Shown here piece by piece: positions 34,898 through 43,756 of a DNA stretch of 64,000 nt. The DNA comes from Cytophagaceae bacterium (GTDB lineage: Bacteria > Bacteroidota > Bacteroidia > Flavobacteriales > Flavobacteriaceae): positions 1-64,000 of the forward strand of contig PAUP01000104.1 in the NCBI GenBank assembly GCA_002712765.1, given 5' to 3'. The position numbers were made by a program, and so were the translations under genes. Below the pieces are notes generated by a model. It searched no databases and had not been told where the DNA came from. It saw only the letters and a list, made by a program, of their open reading frames with translations. The stretch's first letter is position 1, and the number at the start of each line of letters is the position of its first letter.

Positions 34898-34932
34898 TAA
34901 AAAAACCCTCTCCATGAAGGAAAGGGTTTTTT
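34898..34932. terminator. Bidirectional terminator between DUF6503-like gene and rpmA
   Basis: Stem AAAAACCCT/AGGGTTTTT with an inner CTCC/GGA pairing has A- and T-runs at both sides. Confidence 0.75.
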
Positions 34933-34952
34933 ATAAGGAATAAAACATTTCC

Positions 34953-35213
34953 TTATGCTTCAAATGGTACTACTGAAACATAAGATCTGTTGTCTTTTTT
35001 CTTAGTGAATTTTACCACTCCGTCCACTTTTGCGTGAAGCGTGTGATCTTTACCACCGTATACATTTTCGCCAGGGTGATGTGTGTTCCCTCTTTGACGT
35101 ACGATGATGTTTCCTGCAATGGCAGCTTGTCCTCCAAAGATCTTAACACCTAAGCGTTTCGATTCTGATTCACGACCGTTTTTAGAACTACCAACTCCTT
35201 TTTTATGAGCCAT
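34953..35213 (-). CDS. rpmA: 50S ribosomal protein L27
   Basis: The 86-residue protein has the L27 pattern [31 protein letters not shown] and [13 protein letters not shown]. The N-terminus starts directly with AHKKG, without the cleaved leader of Firmicutes. It is 39 bp after rplU in the standard L21-L27 operon. Confidence 0.97.
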   Translation of the reverse strand: MAHKKGVGSSKNGRESESKRLGVKIFGGQAAIAGNIIVRQRGNTHHPGENVYGGKDHTLHAKVDGVVKFTKKKDNRSYVSVVPFEA

Positions 35214-35252
35214 CTTGTTTCGGTTTTATATTGTTATACTTTAGAAGTATGC

Positions 35253-35918
35253 TTATGCTTTACCTCCGTCTAATTCGTCTTGTAATGTTTTAAGCTCATC
35301 CCACTTTCCGTCTGCGGCAAGTTGGGCTTGCTTAGGCCATGTGTCTGTCACATGATTACCACGTACACCAGAAATGATCTCGGCAATCTTAGCGGCATCA
35401 GTTGTTGCTAATTCATTAAAGGTGGTAATACCAGCTTCGTTTAATGTTTCAGCAATTTTTGGGCCAATACCTTCGATTTTCTTAAGATCATCACCTTTTG
35501 AGGTGGCTTTCTTTGGAGCTGCTTTTTTAGCTTTCGCCTTTGGAGCTTCTTCCTTTTTGGCTTCGGCCTTAGGGGCAGCTTTCTTGGCAGTAGCTTTTTT
35601 AGCTCCTGAAGCAGTGATGCTTTCAATTACGATTTCAGTAAGTGACTGACGGTGTCCGTTTTTCTTACGGTATCCTTTACGTCTCTTCTTTTTGAAAACG
35701 ATTACTTTGTCACCCTTAAGGTGTTTTAAGACTTTAGCTCCTACTTGAGCTCCGTCTATAGCCGGGGCGCCGATCGTCACATTGTCACCGTCTCCGATTA
35801 AAAGGACATTGTCGAAATCGACTTTTTTCCCTTCTTCGGTAGACAAACGGTTAACAAAGACTTTCTGGTCTTTTGCAACTTTAAATTGCTGCCCTGCTAT
35901 CTCTACAATTGCGTACAT
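35253..35918 (-). CDS. rplU: 50S ribosomal protein L21 with C-terminal HhH domain
   Basis: The 221-residue product starts with the normal L21 (1-103: MYAIVEIAGQQFKV to KKNGHRQSLTEIVI). It continues with a Lys/Ala/Glu-rich linker (about 104-141) and a helix-hairpin-helix-like domain (DDLKKIEGIGPKIAETLNEAGITTFNELA, about 143-190). Usual L21 is about 103 residues, so the tail doubles the protein. Related fusions occur in other Bacteroidota. The added domain resembles those of topoisomerase- or DNA-binding proteins and may bind rRNA or DNA; the role is unknown. Confidence 0.95.
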   Translation of the reverse strand: MYAIVEIAGQQFKVAKDQKVFVNRLSTEEGKKVDFDNVLLIGDGDNVTIGAPAIDGAQVGAKVLKHLKGDKVIVFKKKRRKGYRKKNGHRQSLTEIVIESITASGAKKATAKKAAPKAEAKKEEAPKAKAKKAAPKKATSKGDDLKKIEGIGPKIAETLNEAGITTFNELATTDAAKIAEIISGVRGNHVTDTWPKQAQLAADGKWDELKTLQDELDGGKA

Positions 35919-35980
35919 AGCGATGAATTAATATGTTGTTTTACACTAATAATGCTTTCCTCTTTCGATTTAAGCGGGTG

Positions 35981-36010
35981 CAAATATACCACTAATTACT
36001 TAATATACAA
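35981..36010 (-). promoter_or_regulatory. rplU-rpmA promoter, TTG and TATATTTG
   Basis: On the minus strand, -33 TTG (36008-36010) and -7 TATATTTG (35981-35988) are 19 bp apart, about 63 bp before the rplU start. Confidence 0.75.
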
Positions 36011-36110
36011 ATGGCTTGAAGGCTTTTTTAAGAGGCTTTTCGGGATGTTTTTATGGGTCATGTTTCGCCTTAAGGCAAAAATAAAAGCAAGCGGTGAGAC
36101 GGGAGTGTAT

Positions 36111-36596
36111 TTATGGTTTTGAAATAGCTTGATTGCTGTCTGAGGTCTTGTTTTTTTCTTTAGACGTATTCCAGCTGGGTTTAAAGAGTTGCATAAACGA
36201 AAGCGTGGTTACAATACTTGTTGTAAATCCAGAGATGGCCACTGTAAAAATGACAACACCTAAACTCGTGGTTCCTCCCCATGGGCCTACCAAATTTTCT
36301 AAAAACTCAGGATCGATATTGCCGGCGTAGATTCCGAAAAATAAGGTAAATAAGAGCGTGGCAACAAATCCCGTAACTATACCTGTGGTAAAGCCTTCGG
36401 CATAGGAAAAATCTGATCCTTTACGCAGTTTATAGATTTTGATGACCTCATATATTCCCAAGCCAGTAATAACTCCGTTAAAGAGACTAAAAAGTGGATT
36501 GGTGTGCCATCCAAACAGTGAGATGATAAAAAAGTAGGCAATGAGTAATCCCGTGATAACGATAGCAAAACGTATAGGGAGTCCGAAACGTGACAT
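36111..36596 (-). CDS. DUF4199 membrane protein
   Basis: The 161-residue protein has four hydrophobic helices (about 9-28, 33-51, 72-92, 113-137) and the DUF4199 pattern (GVITGLGIYEVIKIYKLRKGSDFSYAEGFTTGIVTGFVATLLFTLFFGIY). Function unknown. It is a single gene upstream of the rplU promoter and not part of that operon by strand gap and promoter position. Confidence 0.72.
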   Translation of the reverse strand: MSRFGLPIRFAIVITGLLIAYFFIISLFGWHTNPLFSLFNGVITGLGIYEVIKIYKLRKGSDFSYAEGFTTGIVTGFVATLLFTLFFGIYAGNIDPEFLENLVGPWGGTTSLGVVIFTVAISGFTTSIVTTLSFMQLFKPSWNTSKEKNKTSDSNQAISKP

Positions 36597-36675
36597 AATT
36601 TTTTTTTTTTTGGTTTGTGTGCTCTTAAGGTAAGGATTATCTAAGAGTTATACTTTTTAAGTGGCGTTAAAAAAA

Positions 36676-36715
36676 AGCAAAAACACCTGTCCTTTTCAAG
36701 ACAAGTGTTTTTTAG
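36676..36715 (-). terminator. Terminator of the efflux operon
   Basis: Imperfect stem AAAACAC-CTGTC/GACAAG-TGTTTT lies downstream of the RND gene, with a T-run on the minus strand (about 36671). Confidence 0.7.
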
Positions 36716-36756
36716 TAGGGGGAATTAAAAAGGGTGTATGTACACCGTGTACGTAA

Positions 36757-39700
36757 TTATTCGCCTTCAGGCAGTGGGTAGTTTATGGTTTCCCTATCCA
36801 TAATATTGGCATCAAAGGCAGCTTCGAGATCTTCGTCATCGCCCTGTTCTTGGGCAAGATGCTCACGTGTGCGCCCTACGCCACCAAAATAAATTTTGAG
36901 GCGATACGTTATAAAAAAGAGCAAGGGTACGATGATCAAGGTTAAAAAGGTAGCAATGATCAATCCATAGATAACCGCCCAAGCCAATGGACCCCAAAAG
37001 ATCACATTATCTCCACCGATATAAATGCCTGGATCAAAATTTTGGAACAATCCAAAAAAGTCGATATTAATACCTACAGCAAGCGGAATAAGTCCGAGTA
37101 CCGTTGTAATTGCAGTCAAAATTACGGGACGTAAACGCGCCCGTCCTCCTTGTACAATAAGTTCGGCTACTTCTTCTTTGGTAAGTAGGGCACGATCGGG
37201 TAGATCTAAGGCCACCATTTTGCGATCAATGAGCAATTGGGTGTAATCCAATAGTACCACTCCATTATTTACTACAATACCCGCCAGAGAGATAATACCC
37301 ATCATTGTCATCATAATAACAAAAGGCGCTCCGGTAATAAGAATTCCTCCAAAAACACCAATGAAACTCAAGAATATCGCTATCATGATAATCATTGGTT
37401 TGGAAATAGAACTAAATTGAAATATCAATAAGAAAAAGATCAGACCCAGCCCTGCAAAAAAGGCGCCCATCAAAAAGGTCATTTGTTTTTCTTGTTCTTC
37501 AATTTGACCAGTGTAATTTACCTTGATATCTTCGGGAATAAGACTTTTGGCATCCTGAGCTTCCATTTCTGATTTAATTTTTGACACAATAGCTCCTGCG
37601 TCTGTAAATCCAGGTGCTAGCGCCGAGTACACGGTAACCACACGTCTGGTATCTCTGTGTTTTATCGCACTAAAAGAAGAAGTGTTGCGCGTTGTGGTTA
37701 CAGCAGCAATAGGCACTTCTTTGATCTGACCTGTCGCAGGATCTCTAAAGGTGATGTTTTGATTAAATAAGGCAGAGTTGTCATAGCGCTGATCTTCATT
37801 AAAGCGTACATAGATATCATAATCTTCTCCATCTTCTTTATAAATACCCGCTTTATCTCCAAAAATCGAACGACGCAATTGGTTCCCCACCATACCCGCT
37901 GCAATGCCGAGTTCTCCAGCTTTTTTTCTGTCAACAATCACCTGAGTACCTGGCTTTCCTTTGTTGACGTCTATTTTTAACTCATCAATCCCTGCGATAC
38001 TTTTGGTATTGATATAATTACGCATGGCTTCGGCGGCGGCAATCAAGGTATTGTAATCTTTACCTTCCAATTCGATGTTAATTGGGTATCCAGCTGGTGG
38101 GCCCACGGCATCTTTTTCTACAGAGATGGCTACACCAGGATAAATCCCTTTAATAGCCTGTTGTACTTTGGCTCGGAGCTTTTCACTGTCGGCGCCATTG
38201 CGAAATTTATACTCGCGCATCGTGGCCAGAATTTTGGCTCTATGGGGCATTTCGGCCGCACTCCCCCCATCGGTTTGAGGATTACCAGCGCCTTCCCCTA
38301 CCTGCGCTACCGCAGTTTCTACTAAGTAATTATAATCCTCTCCTTCTACGTATTGCTCGTCATTAAAGACTTTAAAAACGCGGTTTTCAATCTCTTTGGT
38401 GATGCGGTTGGTTTTGGCAATCGCTGTACCTTCAGGATATTCGATGTAGACAATAATCTGGTTGGGGGTATTATCAGGGAAAAATTCAATTTTGGTACGT
38501 TGGGACTGCACAGAGGCACCAAAGGCACCAAAGGTGATAAACAAGAGTAAAAAGATACCAACAACAAATAGCACGGGTTTATAACCCTTAATAGACCATT
38601 TGAGAAAGCCTTGATATTTTCGTTCTAACCAAGTCAAAAAGCGACGTTGAAAAGTCTCTGTGGCTCCCATAAGTACATAGCGATAAAACCACATAAAAAT
38701 AATGGTTGCAAAGACAAGGACGCCCAAGCCACGTATTTCGCCGCCAAGGAAAAATATTATCAAAGCAATAGGTAGCATGATAAGCGATGTGCGTATAAGA
38801 AATTTACGAGTCAAGGGTTTTTCTTCGACTTTCATAAATTTTGACACCAACATCGAGTTGATAAAAATGGCAACAAATAACGAAGAGCCCAGTACCACCG
38901 ATAAAGTGATTGGGAAATAAATCATAAACTGCCCCATCACACCAGGCCACATACCCAAAGGCACAAAGGCGGCTACGGTAGTTAAGGTGGATATAATTAT
39001 AGGGAAGGCAATTTCTCCAATTCCCTTTTTGGCCGCTTCTATTCTAGACATGCCTTCTTCGTCCATGAGACGGTACACATTCTCGACCACAACAATCCCA
39101 TTGTCTACCAGCATACCAAGCCCCATAATTAAGGCAAATAAGATCATCGTATTCATGGTATAACCCATCAAATTGAGGATCATAAAACTCATAAACATCG
39201 ACATAGGAATAGCAAACCCTACAAATAGTGCGTTTCTAAACCCTAAGAAGAACATCAATACACCCACTACGAGTATGATTCCAAAAATGATGTTATTAAC
39301 CAAATCATTTACTTGGTTTACGGTTTTTGCACTTTGATCATTGGCTACTGTGATTTTTAAGTCTGGTGGAAAGACGTCTTTTTTTGATCGCTCTAGAATC
39401 TCGTCTATTTTTTCGACAGCTTCAATCATGTTCTTACCCGAGCGCTTTTTGACATCGAGCATGACCACGCTTTCACTAACCTTGTCATCAGTGATAGATT
39501 CACCTTCTTCTAGGGTTAAATCTCGAGCAAAGGTGGTACGGTCTTGTTCTCCAAAACTAACCTTGGCGATATCCTTGAGATACACCGCTCCTTTTTCAGA
39601 TTTTACAACAAAGTTGTTGAGTTCTGAAGGATCGTCTATTTCTCCTAGAATACGAATCGTTCGGCGTTGCCCGCTTGAGACGAGATTTCCTGCAGATAAG

Positions 39701-40386
39701 GTCATGTTTTCATTTCTGATCGTATTGATGATATCGTCAAAACTAATTTTGGCGGCCATCATGCTATACACATCAACAGCGATTTCGACCTCTTTTTCTT
39801 GTGCCCCGCGTATATCGGCGGCCTTGATTTCTGAGAGTGCTTCTATTTCATCTTGGAGGTATTCGGCATATTCTTTAAGTTGTTCTACCTTGTAATCTCC
39901 AGAAATATTGACATTGAGAATTGGGGTCTCTTCTGAGATACTCAAATCAAAAATATTGGGCTCTACTTTGGCACCATTAAAGGTAGGCCAGTCTTCACTT
40001 GCGGTTTCACTATCTACCTCGTCCTTTACTTTTTGTTTGGCCTCTGCAACAGAGAACTTTTCTTCAAACTCGACGGTAATGATGGCATAATCTTCTTGAG
40101 CGGTCGAAATAATTTCTACCACACCTGTAATATTTTGCAATTCGTCTTCTAAAGGGTCTACGATAAGGCGTTCTATATCTTCGGCGGTATTACCAGGGTA
40201 GGGCGCCGATATATAAATCTTAGTTTCGTTGATCTCAGGAAAATTTTCTCTAGGCATTCCAAAATAGGCCACCAATCCCAATATGAGAAAGAGCGTTATC
40301 AATACATAGATGATCGTTGGATTATCTATCGCCCAGCTGGATAGAATAAATTCCTTATCAACCTTTTTCTTTTTCTGTGCGTTCAT
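36757..40386 (-). CDS. RND-family efflux permease
   Basis: The 1209-residue inner-membrane transporter has the RND layout: twelve membrane helices in two halves, with two large periplasmic loops. It is larger than the usual 1020-1050 residues, with extra sequence between and at the ends of the helices. The TM4 proton-relay motif reads LVDNGIVVVEN, so Asp428 is kept but the second Asp of AcrB is Asn429; TM10 reads VVNNG with Asn1040 where AcrB has Lys. It works with the adaptor and TolC-type proteins encoded upstream, 7 bp away. The substrate class is not readable. Confidence 0.93.
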   Translation of the reverse strand: MNAQKKKKVDKEFILSSWAIDNPTIIYVLITLFLILGLVAYFGMPRENFPEINETKIYISAPYPGNTAEDIERLIVDPLEDELQNITGVVEIISTAQEDYAIITVEFEEKFSVAEAKQKVKDEVDSETASEDWPTFNGAKVEPNIFDLSISEETPILNVNISGDYKVEQLKEYAEYLQDEIEALSEIKAADIRGAQEKEVEIAVDVYSMMAAKISFDDIINTIRNENMTLSAGNLVSSGQRRTIRILGEIDDPSELNNFVVKSEKGAVYLKDIAKVSFGEQDRTTFARDLTLEEGESITDDKVSESVVMLDVKKRSGKNMIEAVEKIDEILERSKKDVFPPDLKITVANDQSAKTVNQVNDLVNNIIFGIILVVGVLMFFLGFRNALFVGFAIPMSMFMSFMILNLMGYTMNTMILFALIMGLGMLVDNGIVVVENVYRLMDEEGMSRIEAAKKGIGEIAFPIIISTLTTVAAFVPLGMWPGVMGQFMIYFPITLSVVLGSSLFVAIFINSMLVSKFMKVEEKPLTRKFLIRTSLIMLPIALIIFFLGGEIRGLGVLVFATIIFMWFYRYVLMGATETFQRRFLTWLERKYQGFLKWSIKGYKPVLFVVGIFLLLFITFGAFGASVQSQRTKIEFFPDNTPNQIIVYIEYPEGTAIAKTNRITKEIENRVFKVFNDEQYVEGEDYNYLVETAVAQVGEGAGNPQTDGGSAAEMPHRAKILATMREYKFRNGADSEKLRAKVQQAIKGIYPGVAISVEKDAVGPPAGYPINIELEGKDYNTLIAAAEAMRNYINTKSIAGIDELKIDVNKGKPGTQVIVDRKKAGELGIAAGMVGNQLRRSIFGDKAGIYKEDGEDYDIYVRFNEDQRYDNSALFNQNITFRDPATGQIKEVPIAAVTTTRNTSSFSAIKHRDTRRVVTVYSALAPGFTDAGAIVSKIKSEMEAQDAKSLIPEDIKVNYTGQIEEQEKQMTFLMGAFFAGLGLIFFLLIFQFSSISKPMIIMIAIFLSFIGVFGGILITGAPFVIMMTMMGIISLAGIVVNNGVVLLDYTQLLIDRKMVALDLPDRALLTKEEVAELIVQGGRARLRPVILTAITTVLGLIPLAVGINIDFFGLFQNFDPGIYIGGDNVIFWGPLAWAVIYGLIIATFLTLIIVPLLFFITYRLKIYFGGVGRTREHLAQEQGDDEDLEAAFDANIMDRETINYPLPEGE

Positions 40387-40393
40387 AAGGCAA

Positions 40394-41566
40394 TTAGTTT
40401 ATAATTTTTATTTCCTGTTTGTCTTTGACACTTCTGGCGCCTTCGGCAATAACCTGATCACCTGTGTTTAGACCTTCCAAAACTTCAATCATATCGCCTT
40501 GGGTTTTTCCTACTTTGATTACCTGACGACTGGCGATCATTTGGTTGTCAGTATTCGCTTTCGCGGAAGCGGTATATACATACTGATCACCATCTGCGTT
40601 TTCATTAATTACATTGAGCGGGATAAGAATCGAATTCTCGGCCGTATAGTCATTAATCGAAAGACGTGCACTGAGATTGGGCTTGACGGCGCCATCCTTG
40701 TTGGGTACATCAACCTCGATGGTGTAGGTTCTATTGGCGGGATTAATGTAGTTGCCCGTCTCACGTATTTTTGAACGAAGCATTTCTCCTAAAACGGGTA
40801 AATACACATCTACTTCCTTGCCTGGGGTAATGGTCGCAAGATAGCTCTCAGGCACTTCGGCAGCCACATACATATTACTCAGATTGACAATTCTAAATAG
40901 GGCTTGTCCTGGTGAAACCACTGTACCTTGCTCTGTAATAATCTCGTCAATCACACCAGAGAATGGGGCGCTCACATTGGTTTTGGCCAATTGGCTTTTT
41001 AATTGATTGACCGCATTTTGACTGGCTTCATATTGTGTTTTGGTCTGGAGGTATTGAATCTCAGAACCAATTTTTTGATCCCAAAGTCGTTGCTGTCTTT
41101 CAAATGTTGTTTTGGCAAGCGCTGCTTGGGTCTCTAGTTGCGCTAGCTGGCTACTCAAGCCACCATCATCAATGCGAGCTAAAGTCTGTCCTTTGGCCAC
41201 CCGATCCCCTTTTTTGACATACACACTCGTGAGCATGCCTTGATATTCTGGGTAAATCAGCACATTTTGTTTGGTCTCAACACTTCCTTGTACTTCTACA
41301 TAATGTTTAAACAAGGTGTCGTTTAATGTAATAGTGGTAACCAGAGCTTCTTTGCCTGTGGTATCCTTCTTTTTGAGTACCGCATCCAAAGAGGCTATTT
41401 GTGAAGACAGGTTTGCCACTTCGCTTTTAAGCGCTTCCTTTTTTGCCTTGATCGCTTGTAGATCTCCCGATTCGATAAGGCTATCAACCGATGGGGTGTC
41501 GCCAGGGTTCCCTCCGCAAGAGATCAGTACAATGACGAGAACTAATAATGAGAACAAATTTTTCAT
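40394..41566 (-). CDS. RND efflux periplasmic adaptor (membrane fusion protein)
   Basis: The 390-residue lipoprotein (lipobox LISC, Cys17) has the adaptor order: coiled coil (about 25-65), lipoyl-like half domains (VYVKKGDRVAKGQTLARIDDGG and VSAPFSGVIDEIITEQGTVV), long hairpin, and beta-barrel (AAEVPESYLATITPGKEVDVYLP). It links the RND pump to the TolC-like channel. It holds a palindrome copy with one mismatch. Confidence 0.92.
   Translation of the reverse strand: MKNLFSLLVLVIVLISCGGNPGDTPSVDSLIESGDLQAIKAKKEALKSEVANLSSQIASLDAVLKKKDTTGKEALVTTITLNDTLFKHYVEVQGSVETKQNVLIYPEYQGMLTSVYVKKGDRVAKGQTLARIDDGGLSSQLAQLETQAALAKTTFERQQRLWDQKIGSEIQYLQTKTQYEASQNAVNQLKSQLAKTNVSAPFSGVIDEIITEQGTVVSPGQALFRIVNLSNMYVAAEVPESYLATITPGKEVDVYLPVLGEMLRSKIRETGNYINPANRTYTIEVDVPNKDGAVKPNLSARLSINDYTAENSILIPLNVINENADGDQYVYTASAKANTDNQMIASRQVIKVGKTQGDMIEVLEGLNTGDQVIAEGARSVKDKQEIKIIN
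40557..40570. repeat. GCTTTCGCGGAAGC, variant copy 9
   Basis: One mismatch to the palindrome, inside the adaptor gene, read as A-S-A-K-A. Confidence 0.85.
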
Positions 41567-41587
41567 GTATGTTGATTTTGGATGGTC

Positions 41588-43000
41588 TTAATTTTGTGTA
41601 TTTCTGTAGTCAGGCGTATTGAGAATAGTTTCTAGATCGGCCTTGGTAGTAACAATACTCAACATGGCTTGTATGAGTTCTTGTTGGGTAGTATAGAGCT
41701 GTATTTGTGCCTGTCGCAATTCAAAACTACTGCTCAAACCTTCTTTAAATTTTATTTGATTTTTATTTTCAATCCGGCTGGCCAACGCCAAATTGCGTTT
41801 AGAGGTTTCATAATTGTCTATGGCCAGTTCGTGTTCGCTTTTGGCACTTTCGTAGGCCAGTCGTAATTGCTGCGTAGTCTCTAGCAGTTGGGTTTCAGAT
41901 TGTTCTAAAGCGATTTTTGCCTGTTGGGTACGGGCACTTCGCATGCCAGAGCTAAAAATGGGCACATTTAGACTAACACCAGCGATAGATTGGGCAAACC
42001 AACGCGTACCGCTATCAAAAAAGTCAAATTCATTTCTTCCCGTTTGGGTACCCACATTAATAAAGCCGCTTAAAGAGGGGAGTGCTTTACTCTTTTCGAG
42101 TTTAAGCTCGAGAGCGCGCTGTTCTGTCAGGTTGTTGGCAATTTTAAAATCGACATTATTCTCGGTAACATCGGTGGCGTTTAAAAGTCCAAGTGCGGGG
42201 GTAGCCAGTGAAGATAGCGTTTGGGTAAGTACCACCTCTTCATAGAGGTCTATTCCCAAGGCCAGATTAAACATTTGACGCGCAATTTTTTCCATTCGAA
42301 CGGCATTGGCCAGCTGATTTTTGAGCGAGCCTAAGGTGATTTGCAGCTGCTCCAAATCTTCTTCTTCGGCAAGACCGTTTTCATAGATAAGAGCTGTTTC
42401 TCGTACGTTTTCTTCTAGGGTTTGAATGTTGTTTTCTAAAATGGCAATGCCTTCTTCTGCAAGTAGTACACTACCGTAAGCATTGATGACGCCCTTTCTT
42501 ACTTCTAATTGGGTTTTTTCGTTGGCATTTTCTGTAAAGTCCAAAAAGGTTCTTGCAGCCTGAAGCCCTACTAGATAGGAGCCATCAAAAATAAGCTGTG
42601 TAAGGGTAGCTGTAGCCGAGGCATTTTGTTTTGTCCCAAAAACAATAGGGATAAAGCCTTCTGGGGGCCTGGCTTCCATATTGGGGGTGAGGTCAAAAAA
42701 GTCTTCGACAATTCCTACGGTACTCGCCGTATTGTCAAAGGCGGCAGCGGGCAGTAAAGACACCGGTTGTTTGATCTGATTTTGATAGTCAATAAGACCA
42801 TTGATCTGAGGTAGTCCACTAGCTGTAGTCTCCCATTTTTGCTTGATGGCTTTGGCAATATCTCTACGTGCGTTAATAGCGGTATAATTGCTGTCTAAGG
42901 CATAAGTTATGGCTTCTTCCAGCGAAAAAGAACGCTTTTCTTGAGCAAAGAGTTGACTACCGAATAGAAAAACGGTCAACAAAATGATTCTATACGTCAT
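41588..43000 (-). CDS. TolC-family outer-membrane efflux protein
   Basis: The 470-residue protein has a signal peptide (to LFAQ, about residue 20) and two TolC-like repeats of long helices (SLEEAITYALDSNYTAINARRDI; AKIALEQSETQLLETTQQLRLAYESAKSEHELA). It should form the outer-membrane channel of the tripartite pump. Its start overlaps the end of the tetR gene by 11 bp and it precedes the adaptor by 21 bp. Confidence 0.92.
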   Translation of the reverse strand: MTYRIILLTVFLFGSQLFAQEKRSFSLEEAITYALDSNYTAINARRDIAKAIKQKWETTASGLPQINGLIDYQNQIKQPVSLLPAAAFDNTASTVGIVEDFFDLTPNMEARPPEGFIPIVFGTKQNASATATLTQLIFDGSYLVGLQAARTFLDFTENANEKTQLEVRKGVINAYGSVLLAEEGIAILENNIQTLEENVRETALIYENGLAEEEDLEQLQITLGSLKNQLANAVRMEKIARQMFNLALGIDLYEEVVLTQTLSSLATPALGLLNATDVTENNVDFKIANNLTEQRALELKLEKSKALPSLSGFINVGTQTGRNEFDFFDSGTRWFAQSIAGVSLNVPIFSSGMRSARTQQAKIALEQSETQLLETTQQLRLAYESAKSEHELAIDNYETSKRNLALASRIENKNQIKFKEGLSSSFELRQAQIQLYTTQQELIQAMLSIVTTKADLETILNTPDYRNTQN

Positions 43001-43604
43001 GAGTGATGTTGGATTGGATGAGTTGGTTTAAAAGTGTTTTACCTGTAGGGGTAACGATACCTCTCAAGTGATATTCGAGATACATATCGTATAATGGCTG
43101 TGGCGGAAAATCTTCTGGTGGAAATATTTCATGGTCTTTAATTCCAGTCATACCCGTAAAATAGATCCTAGCGACAAATTGCACATTGATATTCTCTCTG
43201 TAAATCCCGAGTGATATACCTCTGGTAATGTTCTCTACCATACAATCTTGCATATAATCGTATTGTTTTTTTCTCAACGAAAAATGAATGGCAGGATAAT
43301 ACTTTTGCAATTGATACATAGGAGAAGACTGCTCTCCTTTTAAATGCTCAAGTACAAACTTTTTAATGTCATAAAGCTCTTCAATAGGATTTTTGCTGAT
43401 ATCACATATGTGGTCGATACCCGAGCATATTACATTAAATAAACCATCTGTAGCCGCTGCAATTATGGCTTCTTTGTTTTGATAATGGGTATAGATGGTC
43501 TTTTTGGAAATCGACATTTCTTTGGCGATATCATCCATGGTTATGCTTTTAAATCCTTGATTTAAAAACATTTCGGTCGCGGTATGTAGGATTTGATCTT
43601 TCAT
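42990..43604 (-). CDS. TetR/AcrR-family regulator of the efflux operon
   Basis: The 204-residue product has an N-terminal HTH (MDDIAKEMSISKKTIYTHYQNKEAIIAAA; about 20-50) and a C-terminal ligand domain. As the first gene of a tetR-tolC-MFP-RND operon, it should repress its own operon and be released by a pump substrate. A 9-10-9 inverted repeat upstream (43628-43655) is the likely operator. Confidence 0.9.
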   Translation of the reverse strand: MKDQILHTATEMFLNQGFKSITMDDIAKEMSISKKTIYTHYQNKEAIIAAATDGLFNVICSGIDHICDISKNPIEELYDIKKFVLEHLKGEQSSPMYQLQKYYPAIHFSLRKKQYDYMQDCMVENITRGISLGIYRENINVQFVARIYFTGMTGIKDHEIFPPEDFPPQPLYDMYLEYHLRGIVTPTGKTLLNQLIQSNITHDV

Positions 43605-43615
43605 AAAATCGAATG

Positions 43616-43623
43616 CAAAACTA
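43616..43623 (-). promoter_or_regulatory. -7 box TAGTTTTG for the efflux operon
   Basis: A TAnnTTTG box on the minus strand ends 12 bp before the tetR ATG, giving a very short leader. Confidence 0.5.
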
Positions 43624-43627
43624 CAAA

Positions 43628-43655
43628 GGAAACTTTAAAAACTTTAAAAGTTTCC
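43628..43655. promoter_or_regulatory. Putative TetR operator
   Basis: Arms GGAAACTTT and AAAGTTTCC are perfect inverted repeats with a 10-nt spacer, directly upstream of the tetR -7 box and between tetR and the divergent prenyl synthase gene. Confidence 0.65.
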
Positions 43656-43756
43656 TCAGTATTTACGTTTTTTTAACATTAGACTTGGGTTGTCGATTTT
43701 TGAAGAAGTACATTTTCAATCGTTTGATATGTACTATTTTTACAAAAAAATTGCGA

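Noticed and set aside
43613-43756. N-terminal extension of the polyprenyl synthase
   Set aside because: The first 48 residues are unlike the family and cover the TetR operator region.
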